DNA of 38,211 nt, from contig PLEH01000061.1 of the NCBI GenBank assembly GCA_003136395.1, positions 1,788 to 39,998 of the forward strand. Reading direction: 5' to 3'. A model generated the notes under the pieces. It was given only the letters and a program-made list of their open reading frames with translations. It made no database searches and was not told the origin of the DNA. Position 1 is the stretch's first letter. Every line of letters begins with the position of its first letter. Below are positions 8,514-17,381 of this stretch, piece after piece. The position numbers and the translations under genes were made by a program. The DNA is from Phenylobacterium sp. (GTDB taxonomy: Bacteria > Pseudomonadota > Alphaproteobacteria > Caulobacterales > Caulobacteraceae).

Positions 8514-8634
8514 TCCCAGATGCAAATGTTCGCCAGGCCGGCTCGCCCGGCGCTTCCGGTCCTCAGCGACTCTTCAGTCAATGGCCCGCCTCCGCGTTGC
8601 CACCGGAAGCGGCATGGGCCATATCCGGCCCGCC

Positions 8635-9693
8635 ATGACTATCGCCAGGACCCTTCGCAGCCCCAAGGCCCTCGCCGACGCGGGCCTGATTGCGCCCGGG
8701 CGGCTGGCCGCCTTGGACCGCGTGGCGGCCAAATATGCCGTGGCGATAACACCCGCCATGGCCGATCTGATCGACGCCGCCGATCCCGACGACCCCATCG
8801 CCCGCCAGTTCCTGCCCAGCGAGGCCGAACTCCACCCGCTTGCGGAGGAATCCGCCGACCCCATCGGCGACTTCGCCCATTCGCCGGTGGAGGGGATCGT
8901 CCACCGCTATCCCGACCGTTGCCTCCTGAAGGTGAACCACGCCTGCGCGGTCTACTGCCGGTTCTGCTTCCGCCGCGAGATGGTGGGTCCGGAGGGACTG
9001 CGGCCGCTGTCGCCGCGGGCGCTGGACGCGGCCATGGCCTACATCGCCGCACGGCCGGACATCTGGGAGGTGATCGTCACGGGCGGCGACCCCTTCATCC
9101 TGTCGCCGCGCCGGCTGCGCGACGTGATGCGACGGCTGGGCGAGATCGATCACGTGAAGGTCGTGCGCTTCCACACTCGCGTGCCCGCCGTGGAGCCCGA
9201 GGCCATCTCCGACGAACTGGTCGCGGCCCTGTGGGCGCCCGGCAAGGCGGTCTATGTCGCGCTGCACGCCAACCACCCCCGCGAGCTGACGCCCGCCGCG
9301 CGCGCCGCCTGCGCCAGGATCATCGATGCGGGCATCCCGATGCTGGGCCAGACCGTGCTGCTGGCCCGGGTCAACGACGCCCCGGAAACGCTGACCGCCC
9401 TGATGCGGGCGTTCGTCGAGACCCGGATCAAGCCATACTACCTGCACCACGCCGACCTGGCGCCCGGCACCTCGCATCTACGGACGTCGATCGAGGACGG
9501 TCAGGCGCTCATGCGGGCCCTGCGCGGGACGGTCTCCGGCCTCTGCCACCCCACCTACATTCTCGACATCCCCGGTGGCCACGGGAAGGTCCCGGTGGGG
9601 CCGGAGTACTTGTCAGACGGCTGCGTCCTGGACCCCGCTGGCCGCACCCACGTCTATCCTCCGCAATCTTCCGCCAGTGGGGGCGCCGCCTGA
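8635..9693 (+). CDS. epmB: EF-P beta-lysylation protein EpmB (lysine 2,3-aminomutase type radical SAM)
   Basis: Converts alpha-lysine to beta-lysine, the donor that EpmA attaches to EF-P. From ATG 8635 the protein is 352 residues. The radical SAM cluster motif CxxxCxxC is C104-AVY-C108-RF-C111, the SAM-binding glycine motif is VTGGDPF, and the PLP lysine is K318 in GGHGKVPVGPEYL. Length matches EpmB (about 340) and not the longer clostridial aminomutases. ATG 8614 or 8581 would add up to 18 residues that look unlike the family. The next gene begins inside its stop codon (TGATG), so the two are translationally coupled. Confidence 0.92.
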   Translation: MTIARTLRSPKALADAGLIAPGRLAALDRVAAKYAVAITPAMADLIDAADPDDPIARQFLPSEAELHPLAEESADPIGDFAHSPVEGIVHRYPDRCLLKVNHACAVYCRFCFRREMVGPEGLRPLSPRALDAAMAYIAARPDIWEVIVTGGDPFILSPRRLRDVMRRLGEIDHVKVVRFHTRVPAVEPEAISDELVAALWAPGKAVYVALHANHPRELTPAARAACARIIDAGIPMLGQTVLLARVNDAPETLTALMRAFVETRIKPYYLHHADLAPGTSHLRTSIEDGQALMRALRGTVSGLCHPTYILDIPGGHGKVPVGPEYLSDGCVLDPAGRTHVYPPQSSASGGAA

Positions 9694-10445
9694 TGGCCTG
9701 GACCGGACGCTACGACGAGGCCGAGCCGCAGAGGGTCAACAGATGGCTGGGCCAGAGCGGGGTCTGCTCGCGCCGCGAGGCCGAAGGGTTCATCGAACGC
9801 GGCCTGATCTCCATCGACGGCGAGACGGTCACCGACACCGGGCGCAAGATCCTGCCGGGCCAGACCCTGACGCTCGCCGACAGCGGCGGTCCGGCGGCGC
9901 TGAGCGTCGTCCTGCACAAGCCCATGGGCATCGTCTCGGCCCAGCCGGAGCCGGGCCAGACCCCGGCGGTGCGCCTGCTGACCAAGGCCGCCCTGGTCGG
10001 CGACAGCCCCTCGATTCCCGATCGTGACACCCGGCTTGCGCCGCTCGGCCGCCTGGACATGGATAGCCGGGGCCTATTGCTGCTCTCCGACGACGGGGTG
10101 CTGGCCAAGGCGATCATCGGGCCGGAGTCCGACCTGGAGAAGGAGTATCTTGTCCGCGTCACCGGCAAGATCACGCCCGAGAAGATCGCGCGCCTCTGCC
10201 ACGGCCTCAGCATGGACGGGCGCCAGTTGAAGCCAGCGAAGGTCAGCGTCGGCGAGGGCCAGCAGCTCCGGTTCATCCTCAAGGAAGGCCGCAACCGCCA
10301 GATCCGCCGGATGTGCGAACTGGTGGGCCTACACGTCATGGACCTGGTCCGGATCCGCATCGGCTCGCTTGAACTCGGCGATTTGGCCGAGGGCAAATGG
10401 CGGGTGCTGAGCATCGTGGAGCGAGCGGCGCTGATCGCGGCCTAG
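9693..10445 (+). CDS. rluF: RluF-type 23S rRNA pseudouridine synthase
   Basis: This 250-residue RsuA-superfamily enzyme isomerises a uridine in rRNA. An N-terminal S4 RNA-binding domain (residues 13-50, RVNRWLGQSGVCSRREAEGF) precedes the catalytic domain with Asp122 in LGRLDMDSRGLLLLSDDG and the C-terminal EGRNRQIRRMCE signature. RluF of E. coli shares the same domain order and HKPMGIVS-like motif, though RluB or RsuA specificity cannot be excluded. The ATG overlaps the epmB stop by one base, so synthesis is coupled to EpmB, placing two translation-quality functions in one transcript. Its stop overlaps the convergent kinase gene (CTAG). Confidence 0.85.
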   Translation: MAWTGRYDEAEPQRVNRWLGQSGVCSRREAEGFIERGLISIDGETVTDTGRKILPGQTLTLADSGGPAALSVVLHKPMGIVSAQPEPGQTPAVRLLTKAALVGDSPSIPDRDTRLAPLGRLDMDSRGLLLLSDDGVLAKAIIGPESDLEKEYLVRVTGKITPEKIARLCHGLSMDGRQLKPAKVSVGEGQQLRFILKEGRNRQIRRMCELVGLHVMDLVRIRIGSLELGDLAEGKWRVLSIVERAALIAA

Positions 10446-11773
10446 GGCTGCGGGAGCAGCAGATGGAAGACCGCCCCATGGGGTGTGGCCGCCCGGTGCT
10501 CCAGCCGCCCGCCGTGCTCCAGGGCGATCTGCCGGGCGAGTGTCAGGCCGATGCCGGAGCCGCCCTCCTTGGTGGTGAAGAACGGCACGAACACGCCCTC
10601 CGGATCGGCGAGCGGCAGGCCCGGCCCATTGTCGGCGACGGTCAGGGCCACCTGGTCTTCCTCCAGGGTGCAGGTCAGCCGCACCTTCGCTCCGGGCCGC
10701 CCACGCACCGCGTCGACAGCGTTCTTCAGGAGATTGATCGCCGCCTGTTCCAGCAGGTCGGGGTCGGCGTCGAGGGTCAGCCAGGAGGGCTGAACCGTGC
10801 TCGAATAGGCGATCGCGTCGTCCCCGATCATCGTCGCGGCCAGCCGGTCGAGGGCGCGCACCAGGTCGTTGGCCGAAGTCCGGCTCTTCACCGCGGCCGG
10901 CGCGTCGGTGAGGCGGCGGTAGCGCTCGACGAAGTGCATCAGGCCGTGGCCGCGGCGCGAGATCACTTCCGCGGCCTCGATCACCTCGGCCCTGGCGGCG
11001 GCCGTGTCAGCCTCGGCCAGCCGTCCGGCGATGTCCTCCGACAGCGAACAGATGGGAGTCAGCGAGTTCATCATCTCGTGCGCCAGCACCCGCACGAGAT
11101 CCTGCCAGGCCTTCACCTCCACCGCGTCGAGATCGCCCGAGACGCTTTGCAGCGCGATCAGCCGCCGTGCGCCGGTTCCCACGGTGAAACCGGAGACCTG
11201 CGCGAGCATGGCCCGCTGGTCGGCCAGTCGCACGATCTCGCGCGCGCCGAGCGGCAGGGCCAGGAGCCGAAGCGCGGTCTCAGCGCCCAGCGACGGAATG
11301 GCGCCGATCGGCCCGGCGCCGGCGCCCAGGCTGACCCGCGCGGCCCGGTTGACGGCAGTGACCGCGCCCTGGTCGTCCAGCACCAGCAGGGACGCCGCCA
11401 CCGTGTCGGCCAGGGCCTCCATGAAGTCCGTGCGCTGTTGCCGTTCGGCCCGGGTCGCGGCCAGCCGGTCGAGCGCCCCCTGGATGGCCACGCCCAACTC
11501 GCTCAGGCCGACCGGCGTCGTCGGCCGCTCGTAGCCCTCGGCCATCAGGCCGTCGACGAACTGCGCGAGTGTCCGGTCGGCCGACCGCGTGCTGCGCACC
11601 AGATCGAGGACCACCAGGACCAGGAGACCGCCCAGAACCAGGGCCGTGGCCCACAGCCGCCGCTCGCCGGTGACGAGCACACCGAACGCCAGGATGCTGA
11701 TCGCGATGGCCCGCAGGCCCGCGCCGAGAGCGAAGCCGACGGCGCCTCCGAACGGACGACGCCTAGAGGCCAT
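10442..11773 (-). CDS. Membrane sensor histidine kinase (NtrY/AtoS-like)
   Basis: The 443-residue kinase has two N-terminal membrane helices (about 22-38 and 42-58) with almost no periplasmic loop, so it probably senses a membrane or cytoplasmic cue. A PAS-like region (about 118-215) precedes the phospho-acceptor box with His232 in RVLAHEMMNSLTP, followed by NLLKNAVDAV (N box), DNGPGLP and FFTTKEGGSGIGL (G boxes). ATG 11773 lies within the end of the response regulator gene (11-bp overlap) and is preceded by GGAG. The pair is divergent from the export genes starting at 12494 and probably controls them. Confidence 0.9.
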   Translation of the reverse strand: MASRRRPFGGAVGFALGAGLRAIAISILAFGVLVTGERRLWATALVLGGLLVLVVLDLVRSTRSADRTLAQFVDGLMAEGYERPTTPVGLSELGVAIQGALDRLAATRAERQQRTDFMEALADTVAASLLVLDDQGAVTAVNRAARVSLGAGAGPIGAIPSLGAETALRLLALPLGAREIVRLADQRAMLAQVSGFTVGTGARRLIALQSVSGDLDAVEVKAWQDLVRVLAHEMMNSLTPICSLSEDIAGRLAEADTAAARAEVIEAAEVISRRGHGLMHFVERYRRLTDAPAAVKSRTSANDLVRALDRLAATMIGDDAIAYSSTVQPSWLTLDADPDLLEQAAINLLKNAVDAVRGRPGAKVRLTCTLEEDQVALTVADNGPGLPLADPEGVFVPFFTTKEGGSGIGLTLARQIALEHGGRLEHRAATPHGAVFHLLLPQP

Positions 11774-12299
11774 GCCGCTCCATCCTGCGGTAGAGGGCTG
11801 GCCGGGTAAGGCCGAGCGCGGCCGCAGCATGGCTCACATTGCTGTCATAGAGCGAGAGCGCCCGCACGATTGCGCGTCGCTCCAGGTCGTCGAGATTGAG
11901 CGCGGCGCCGGAGGCCCGGCGTTCGGCGGTGAGGGCTGCGGCGGCCTGCATGGCGTCCACCAGCGCCTCGTTGCGCCACGGCTTCAAGACGAAATCCGCC
12001 GCGCCGCGCTTCAGGGCCTGCACCGCCAGCGCCACGCCGCCATAGGTGGTCATCAGCACGACCGACAGCGCGGAGTCCGCCTCGTGCAGGCGGTCGAGTG
12101 TGTCCAGCCCCGCAGACCCGTCACGAGCGCCGGCGGCGAAGTTCATGTCCAGCAGGATGGCGTCATAGACGTGCGCCCGCTCCGCGACGCCGTCGGGCGA
12201 GCCCGCCGTATCCACGCGCTCAGCCGCTCGGGCCAGGGCCGCGGCGGCGGCCTTCAGGACATCGGGGTCGTCGTCGATGATGAGCAGGGCGTTTATCAC
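11763..12299 (-). CDS. Response regulator with receiver and Fis-type helix-turn-helix, no AAA+ domain
   Basis: The 178-residue protein has a receiver domain with acidic pocket Asp9-Asp11, phosphoacceptor Asp51 (AILLDMNF), Thr84 and Lys106 (LKPW), then a C-terminal Fis-type DNA-binding helix-turn-helix (about 134-176, NVSHAAAALGLTRPALYRRM). NtrC-family regulators of comparable ABC export systems normally have a sigma-54 AAA+ domain between these two; here it is absent, as in the PrrA/ActR/RegA class. It starts at GTG 12299 and overlaps the kinase gene. It likely acts as a simple sigma-70-type activator or repressor at the divergent promoter region. Confidence 0.88.
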   Translation of the reverse strand: MINALLIIDDDPDVLKAAAAALARAAERVDTAGSPDGVAERAHVYDAILLDMNFAAGARDGSAGLDTLDRLHEADSALSVVLMTTYGGVALAVQALKRGAADFVLKPWRNEALVDAMQAAAALTAERRASGAALNLDDLERRAIVRALSLYDSNVSHAAAALGLTRPALYRRMERHGL

Positions 12300-12388
12300 C
12301 CCTCAAATCTACGGTGACGCGCAGCTTCCGGCAAAGCGAGCGCGGTCAAGGGCTTACGCCCCGGCGTGTGCGAGGAAGGCGGCGGAGG

Positions 12389-12404
12389 TGTCCATTTTCG
12401 GACA
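12389..12404. promoter_or_regulatory. Candidate operator for the Fis-type response regulator
   Basis: TGTCCATTTTCGGACA is a perfect 5-bp inverted repeat with a 6-bp spacer, centred in the 194-bp region between the divergent regulator and export genes. A symmetric site here is what a dimeric Fis-type regulator controlling both directions would need. No confident -35/-10 pair was found beside it. Confidence 0.35.
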
Positions 12405-12493
12405 GTTACATGCTGCGCCCGTGTCGTCTGGTCACCTAACTCCTTGAACTTGCGAGATTTCGTCCACGGCGGGCTCCGGGCGACACTTGGGGC

Positions 12494-13762
12494 ATGAGTT
12501 CGGATATGGACAGACGCATCGTCCTGCCTTGGTGGCGCCGCCGCAGGACCGTGATCGCGGCCGGCGCGGCGGCGGCTATGCTGGCGCTCGGCGGTCTGGG
12601 CGTGGCGGCGCTGGGCGCGTCCAAGTCCGCCGTCCGCGTTCCGGTCCAGAATGTCACCATCGCCGCCGTCGAACGCGGGGTGTTCCACGACTTCGTGGTG
12701 CTGCGCGCCACCGCCCAGCCCAAGGACGTGATCTACCTCGACGCCCTCGAAGGCGGCCAGGTGCAGCAGGTGATGGCCCAGGCCGGCGACATGCTGGCGG
12801 TCGGTCAGCCGGTCCTGCGCTTCCGCAACACCGAGCTGGAGCTCGACGTCCTCGACCGCGAGGGGCGGCTGGTGGAATCCATCACCCAGTTGCAGACCTA
12901 CGAGAAGCAGCTTGAGGACGCCCGCGTCGCCAATGAAAAGGCCGCGGCCCAGATCGAGTACGACATCACCCGCCTGCAGCGGACCGCCGAGCGGCGCGAC
13001 GCCCTGATGTCCAAGGGCTACGTCACCAAGGACCTCTACGAGCAGGTCCACGACGAGTTGGATCACGACCGCAGGCTACTGCCGCTGCAGACCAGCTCCA
13101 ACGCCCAGCAGGACGCTCTGCGCCGCCGCCAGATCCCGCAGATCCAGAACGAGCTGGCCACCCTGCAGGAGAGCCTCAAGGTGACGCGGGCCAAGCTCGA
13201 CAGCCTGGTGGTCCGCGGGCCGGTGGCCGGGCGGCTGACAGACATGGACATCAAGGTGGGCGAGATCCGCAACCGCGGGCAGCGTCTGGGCCAGATCGTC
13301 CCCGACACCGGCTTCAAGCTGCAGGCCCAGATCGACGAATACTACCTGGAGCGCGTCCGTCCCGGCCAGACCGGCGTGGTGACGATCGATGGGCGCGAGG
13401 TTCCCGTGAAGGTGACCCGCGTCGATCCCCAGGTGAAGAACGCGACCTTCCAGGTGGATATCGCCTTCGAAGGCGCGATGCCGCGTGGCCTCCTCCCTGG
13501 CCAGGCCCTTGAGGGCCGGTTGACGCTTGGTGGCGATCAGCCGGCCCTCGTTTTACCGGCCGGGCCGTTCCTGGAGCGCACCGGCGGCGACTGGGTCATG
13601 GTGGTCGGGGTCGCCCACGCGGACCGGCGGCGGATCAGGATCGGACGGCGCAGCGCCGAGCAGGTCGAGGTGCTGGGCGGACTTAAGCCCGGCGAACGGG
13701 TGATCACTTCGGACTATGCGGCCTTCGAGAAGGTCGATCGCGTCGATTTGGCGAAGAAATAG
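12494..13762 (+). CDS. HlyD/MacA-like periplasmic adaptor protein
   Basis: A 422-residue membrane fusion protein with an N-terminal membrane anchor (about residues 20-43, preceded by WWRRRR), a split lipoyl domain (EGGQVQQVMAQAGDMLAVGQ and VRGPVAGRLTDMDIKVGE), a long coiled-coil hairpin between them (about 130-235, rich in Q, E, R and A) and C-terminal beta-barrel and membrane-proximal domains. Such proteins couple an inner-membrane ABC transporter to the outer membrane. It is followed 10 bp later by the ATPase and then the permease, forming a MacAB-like export operon. Substrate unknown. No TolC-type gene is present in the window. Confidence 0.9.
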   Translation: MSSDMDRRIVLPWWRRRRTVIAAGAAAAMLALGGLGVAALGASKSAVRVPVQNVTIAAVERGVFHDFVVLRATAQPKDVIYLDALEGGQVQQVMAQAGDMLAVGQPVLRFRNTELELDVLDREGRLVESITQLQTYEKQLEDARVANEKAAAQIEYDITRLQRTAERRDALMSKGYVTKDLYEQVHDELDHDRRLLPLQTSSNAQQDALRRRQIPQIQNELATLQESLKVTRAKLDSLVVRGPVAGRLTDMDIKVGEIRNRGQRLGQIVPDTGFKLQAQIDEYYLERVRPGQTGVVTIDGREVPVKVTRVDPQVKNATFQVDIAFEGAMPRGLLPGQALEGRLTLGGDQPALVLPAGPFLERTGGDWVMVVGVAHADRRRIRIGRRSAEQVEVLGGLKPGERVITSDYAAFEKVDRVDLAKK

Positions 13763-13772
13763 GGGGACAGGG

Positions 13773-14453
13773 ATGCTCAAGCTCACGAACGTCAGCAAGG
13801 TCTACCGCACCGCCGAGGTCGAGACCCTGGCGCTGAACGACATCTCCATGGAGGTGAGGGGCGGGGAGTTCGTGGCCGTCATGGGCCCCTCCGGCTGCGG
13901 CAAGTCCACCCTGCTGAACGTCTTGGGCCTGCTCGACACGCCCACCAGCGGTTCCTTCGAGTTCTTCGGGGAAGAGGTGGCGCGGCGCTCCGAGCGCGAA
14001 CTCACGGCGCTGCGCTGCGAGCGCATCGGCTTCGTCTTCCAGAGCTTCAACCTGATCGACGACCTGAGCGTCGCCGAGAACGTCGAGGTGGCGCTGCTCT
14101 ATCGCAAGGTCCCGGCTTCCGAGCGCCGCCGGCGGGTGGCCGAGGCGCTGGAAAAGGTCGGCATGGGCCACCGCGCCAAGCACCGGCCACAGCAGCTCTC
14201 CGGCGGCCAGCAGCAGCGCGTGGCCGTCGCCCGGGCGCTGGTCTCCAACCCCAGCCTGATCCTCGCCGACGAACCCACCGGCAACCTCGACACGGTCAAC
14301 GGCGAGGCGGTGATGGCGATGCTCACCGAGGCCACCGGGAGCGGCGTCACCGTGGTGATGGTCACCCACTCCCTCGCCCACGCCGCCGCGGCGCAGCGCA
14401 CCATCAAGCTGCTCGACGGCCGGGTGGTCTCCGAAACCCTGCTCGCGGCCTAG
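13773..14453 (+). CDS. ABC transporter ATP-binding protein (LolD/MacB type)
   Basis: This 226-residue ATPase powers the adjacent FtsX/MacB-type permease. Walker A is GPSGCGKST, the Q-loop is FVFQSFNLIDDL, the ABC signature is LSGGQQQRVAVARAL, and Walker B is LILADEPTGNLD, with the switch His in VMVTHS. These match the LolD/MacB/FtsE branch that drives mechanotransmission instead of classical transport. ATG 13773 has AGGGGGACAGGG directly upstream; a start at 13716 inside the adaptor gene was discarded. The permease follows after 12 bp. Confidence 0.95.
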   Translation: MLKLTNVSKVYRTAEVETLALNDISMEVRGGEFVAVMGPSGCGKSTLLNVLGLLDTPTSGSFEFFGEEVARRSERELTALRCERIGFVFQSFNLIDDLSVAENVEVALLYRKVPASERRRRVAEALEKVGMGHRAKHRPQQLSGGQQQRVAVARALVSNPSLILADEPTGNLDTVNGEAVMAMLTEATGSGVTVVMVTHSLAHAAAAQRTIKLLDGRVVSETLLAA

Positions 14454-14465
14454 AGGAAGCCTCCG

Positions 14466-16934
14466 ATGTTCGGCAACTATCTGGCGGCCGCGCTCCGCAA
14501 CCTGCAGCGCAACGGCGTCTACGCCGCCCTGACCGTCACCGGCCTGGCCGTCGGCTTCGCCTCGGCGATCCTGATCGGCCTCTATCTGCGGCACGAGCTG
14601 ACCTACGACCAGTTCATCCCCGGGCATGACCGGGTGTTCCTGATGAGCCAGACGATCGTCCCACAGGGCAAGCCGAAGATCGAACTGGACGACACCTCCG
14701 GGCGGCTGGCCGACGACCTGAAGCTCGATTTCCCGCAGATTCAATATGTGGCGCGCCTGACAAGCAGCGGCTTTCCGCCGGTCATCCGGCGCGGGAACCT
14801 CAGCGTGAGCGAACTGGGGTTCGTCTCCGCCGATCCGGACTTCTTTAAGGTCATGCTCATGCCGGCGATCTCCGGCGATCCGGCTACGGCCCTGGAGGCT
14901 CCGGACGCCGTGGTTCTGACCCGCGCCGCGGCGCGGAAGTTCTTCGGCCAGGACGCCCCCCTCGGCGGCCAGCTCCTGATAGATGGTCGTCCCGTGCGGG
15001 TGGGTGCGGTAATCGAGGACCTGCCGTCCAACAGCCACCTTGCTTTTGAAGTCGTTGGATCTGCGAAGGCGCCCTCCTCGATCCTCTGGAAGCTCTACGC
15101 GGCCGGCTATTCCTCGAATTCCAACCTGACCTACGTCCGCCTCAAGCCTGGGGCATCGGCCGGGACCATGAACGCCGAGCTGCCCGCCTTCATCGAGCGG
15201 CGCATCATGCCATCCGTCCGCACGCTCAATCCCGACCAGAAGCTTGACCGCTACGCCATGCATCTGAAGCCTCTGACCTCGATCCATCTGCAGCCCGCCG
15301 ACGGCGGCGATCCCAAGCCCGGCGCGGATGTCAAGGTGCTGGCGGGGATCGCCATCATCGGAGTGCTGATCGTGGTCGTGGCGGCGATCAACTTCGTCAC
15401 CCTGATGACCGCGCGCGCCTCGCGGCGCGCCACGGAAGTGGGCGTGCGCAAGGCGCTGGGCGCTCAGCGCAAGGACCTCGTGATCCAGTTCATGGGCGAG
15501 GCCATGATCTACGTGACGGTCGCCCTGGTCCTGGCCATCGCGCTGGCCGAACTGCTGTTGCCCGCAGTCAGCGCTGCCTTGCAGCGCAAGATCGCCTTCA
15601 ACTACCTGACGGACCCGCAGCTTCTCACCGTCATGCTGGGAGTCACCCTGGCGACCGCGCTTCTGGCGGGCCTCTATCCGGCGTTGGTGCTGTCGTCGTT
15701 CCGGCCCTCGTCTGTCCTAAAAGGCGGTCCGGTCGTGGCCACAGGCGGCGGCGGCGTTCGCCAGGCGCTGGTCGTGGCGCAGTTCGCCGTGCTGATAGCC
15801 CTCCTGTTCGCCGCGCTCACCATCTACCGGCAGACAGCGTTCGCCCTGAAGGACGCCACCCACACCAACAAGAACGGGGTGGTGATGCTGTTCGCCTCGC
15901 CCTGCACCGAGACCCTGCGCGACGCGGTCAGAGCTGTGCCGGGGGTCCGCGGCGCGGCTTGCTCGTCGCCGGCGGCTGTCGCGATCACCTTCAGCAACGA
16001 CATGGCCTTCGCCGGCGACCACAAGGCCATGCTCAACTATTCGCCGGTGGATTTCGGTTTCTTCGAGATCTACGGCATCCAGCCGGTAGCGGGACGCCTG
16101 CCGGAAGCGGCCCGGCCTGGAGACGATGGCGGCAGGCTCGGGGACACGCCGCCGCCGATCGTGCTGAACGAATCCGCCGTGCGGGAGCTGGGCTTCAAGT
16201 CGCCGCAGGCCGCGATCGGCCACTTGGTGACCTGGCACTACAATCCCCGCGCCACCATGGCGAATATGGCCTTGCCGATCCCTCCGCCGAGGGCTTCCGA
16301 GGTGATCGGCGTCGTGCCCGACTTCACCTTCACCTCGATCCGGCAGAAGGTGAACCCCGGCTTCTATTTCGTCGGCCCCAAGACGGACGTCCTGAATTCC
16401 GTGGCCCTGAACATTAAGCTCGAGCCGGCCCGCGCTGCGGACACCCTGAAGCGTGTCGACGCGCTGTGGGCGACGATCAGCCACGGCATGCCGCTGCAGC
16501 AGTACTTCGCCGACCAGTTCCTTCTGAGGCTCTACATCGACAATGTGATCCAGGGCGGCTTCATCGCCGTCTGCGCCCTGATCGCGGTGTCCATCGCCTG
16601 CCTCGGCCTCTTCGCCTTGTCGGCCTATACTGCCGAGCGGCGGACCAAGGAGATCGGGATTCGCAAGGCCATGGGCGCGACCTCGTCGGACATCCTGCGG
16701 CTGCTGCTCTGGCAGTTCGCCCAGCCGGTGCTCTGGGCCAACCTCCTGGCCCTGCCGTTGGCGTGGCTGGCCATGGACAGCTGGCTGAAGGGCTTCGCCT
16801 ATCACGTCGACCAGCCGCCCTGGACCTTTGTCGCCGCGGCCGGCGCCGGGGTGGTCATCGCCTGGGCGACGGTGTTCTTCCACGCCCTGCGCGTCGCCCG
16901 CGCCCGGCCGGTGGGAGCCCTCCGCTATGAATAG
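14466..16934 (+). CDS. MacB-like ABC permease with duplicated FtsX modules
   Basis: The 822-residue protein consists of two MacB/FtsX halves. Each has an N-terminal or leading membrane helix (first about 18-40, LTVTGLAVGFASAILIGLYL), a large periplasmic core domain, and a three-helix FtsX bundle (about 290-420 and 700-815) that includes the repeated GVRKALGA and GIRKAMGA coupling motif. Eight membrane segments in total are expected. Such permeases work with a LolD-type ATPase and an adaptor to push substrates such as antibiotics, peptides or lipids outward. It forms an operon with the two preceding genes, and the next ORF starts 8 bp before its stop. Confidence 0.92.
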   Translation: MFGNYLAAALRNLQRNGVYAALTVTGLAVGFASAILIGLYLRHELTYDQFIPGHDRVFLMSQTIVPQGKPKIELDDTSGRLADDLKLDFPQIQYVARLTSSGFPPVIRRGNLSVSELGFVSADPDFFKVMLMPAISGDPATALEAPDAVVLTRAAARKFFGQDAPLGGQLLIDGRPVRVGAVIEDLPSNSHLAFEVVGSAKAPSSILWKLYAAGYSSNSNLTYVRLKPGASAGTMNAELPAFIERRIMPSVRTLNPDQKLDRYAMHLKPLTSIHLQPADGGDPKPGADVKVLAGIAIIGVLIVVVAAINFVTLMTARASRRATEVGVRKALGAQRKDLVIQFMGEAMIYVTVALVLAIALAELLLPAVSAALQRKIAFNYLTDPQLLTVMLGVTLATALLAGLYPALVLSSFRPSSVLKGGPVVATGGGGVRQALVVAQFAVLIALLFAALTIYRQTAFALKDATHTNKNGVVMLFASPCTETLRDAVRAVPGVRGAACSSPAAVAITFSNDMAFAGDHKAMLNYSPVDFGFFEIYGIQPVAGRLPEAARPGDDGGRLGDTPPPIVLNESAVRELGFKSPQAAIGHLVTWHYNPRATMANMALPIPPPRASEVIGVVPDFTFTSIRQKVNPGFYFVGPKTDVLNSVALNIKLEPARAADTLKRVDALWATISHGMPLQQYFADQFLLRLYIDNVIQGGFIAVCALIAVSIACLGLFALSAYTAERRTKEIGIRKAMGATSSDILRLLLWQFAQPVLWANLLALPLAWLAMDSWLKGFAYHVDQPPWTFVAAAGAGVVIAWATVFFHALRVARARPVGALRYE

Positions 16935-17376
16935 AGCGATCGTCTGGGCCGCCGGGCTCGTGGCCGCGGCCCTGGTCATGGCGCACGGGGCCCACGCCGC
17001 CGGCGATCCGGTGTTCGGCGTCTGGCTGACCCAGGCGAAGGACGGCACGGTGCGGATCGGGCCCTGCGCCGGCGATCCTGCGGCGACCTGTGGCGTGGTG
17101 CTGTCTGGCAAGGGGCCGAACGGCGAGGACGCGCGCACCCTGACCGATCAGAAGAATCCGGAGCCCGTACTGCGCAGCCATCCCATTGTCGGGCTACAGG
17201 TGATCTCCGGCTTCCGGCGCGACGGACAGGGCGGCTGGACCGGTGGTCGCATCTACGAGCCCCAGACGGGCCGGACGTTCAAGGCCAAGATGGCGAGCGG
17301 CGGGCCCAATGTGCTCAAGGTGGCGGGCTGCGTCCTGTTCTTCTGCCGCTCTGAAACGTGGACGCGAGCGGATTAG
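16927..17376 (+). CDS. Secreted DUF2147-family protein
   Basis: A 149-residue protein with a clear signal peptide (MNRAIVWAAGLVAAALVMAH, cleavage likely after GAHA, residue 24) and a mature domain of DUF2147 type beginning GDPVFGVWLTQAKDGTVRI, with GRIYEPQTGRTFKAKM and a C-terminal CVLFFCRSETW. Four cysteines in the mature part suggest disulfides in the periplasm. ATG 16927 overlaps the permease stop by 8 bp, so it is translationally coupled to the export operon and may be an accessory of it. Function of the family is not established. Confidence 0.82.
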   Translation: MNRAIVWAAGLVAAALVMAHGAHAAGDPVFGVWLTQAKDGTVRIGPCAGDPAATCGVVLSGKGPNGEDARTLTDQKNPEPVLRSHPIVGLQVISGFRRDGQGGWTGGRIYEPQTGRTFKAKMASGGPNVLKVAGCVLFFCRSETWTRAD

Positions 17377-17381
17377 GGCGT

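Noticed and set aside
8421-10445. 674-codon open frame covering epmB and rluF
   Set aside because: The first two thirds are a shadow of epmB in another frame; only the part from 9693 is the real pseudouridine synthase.
13704-15287. 527-codon open frame on the minus strand
   Set aside because: Antisense to the ABC ATPase and permease with no domain of its own.
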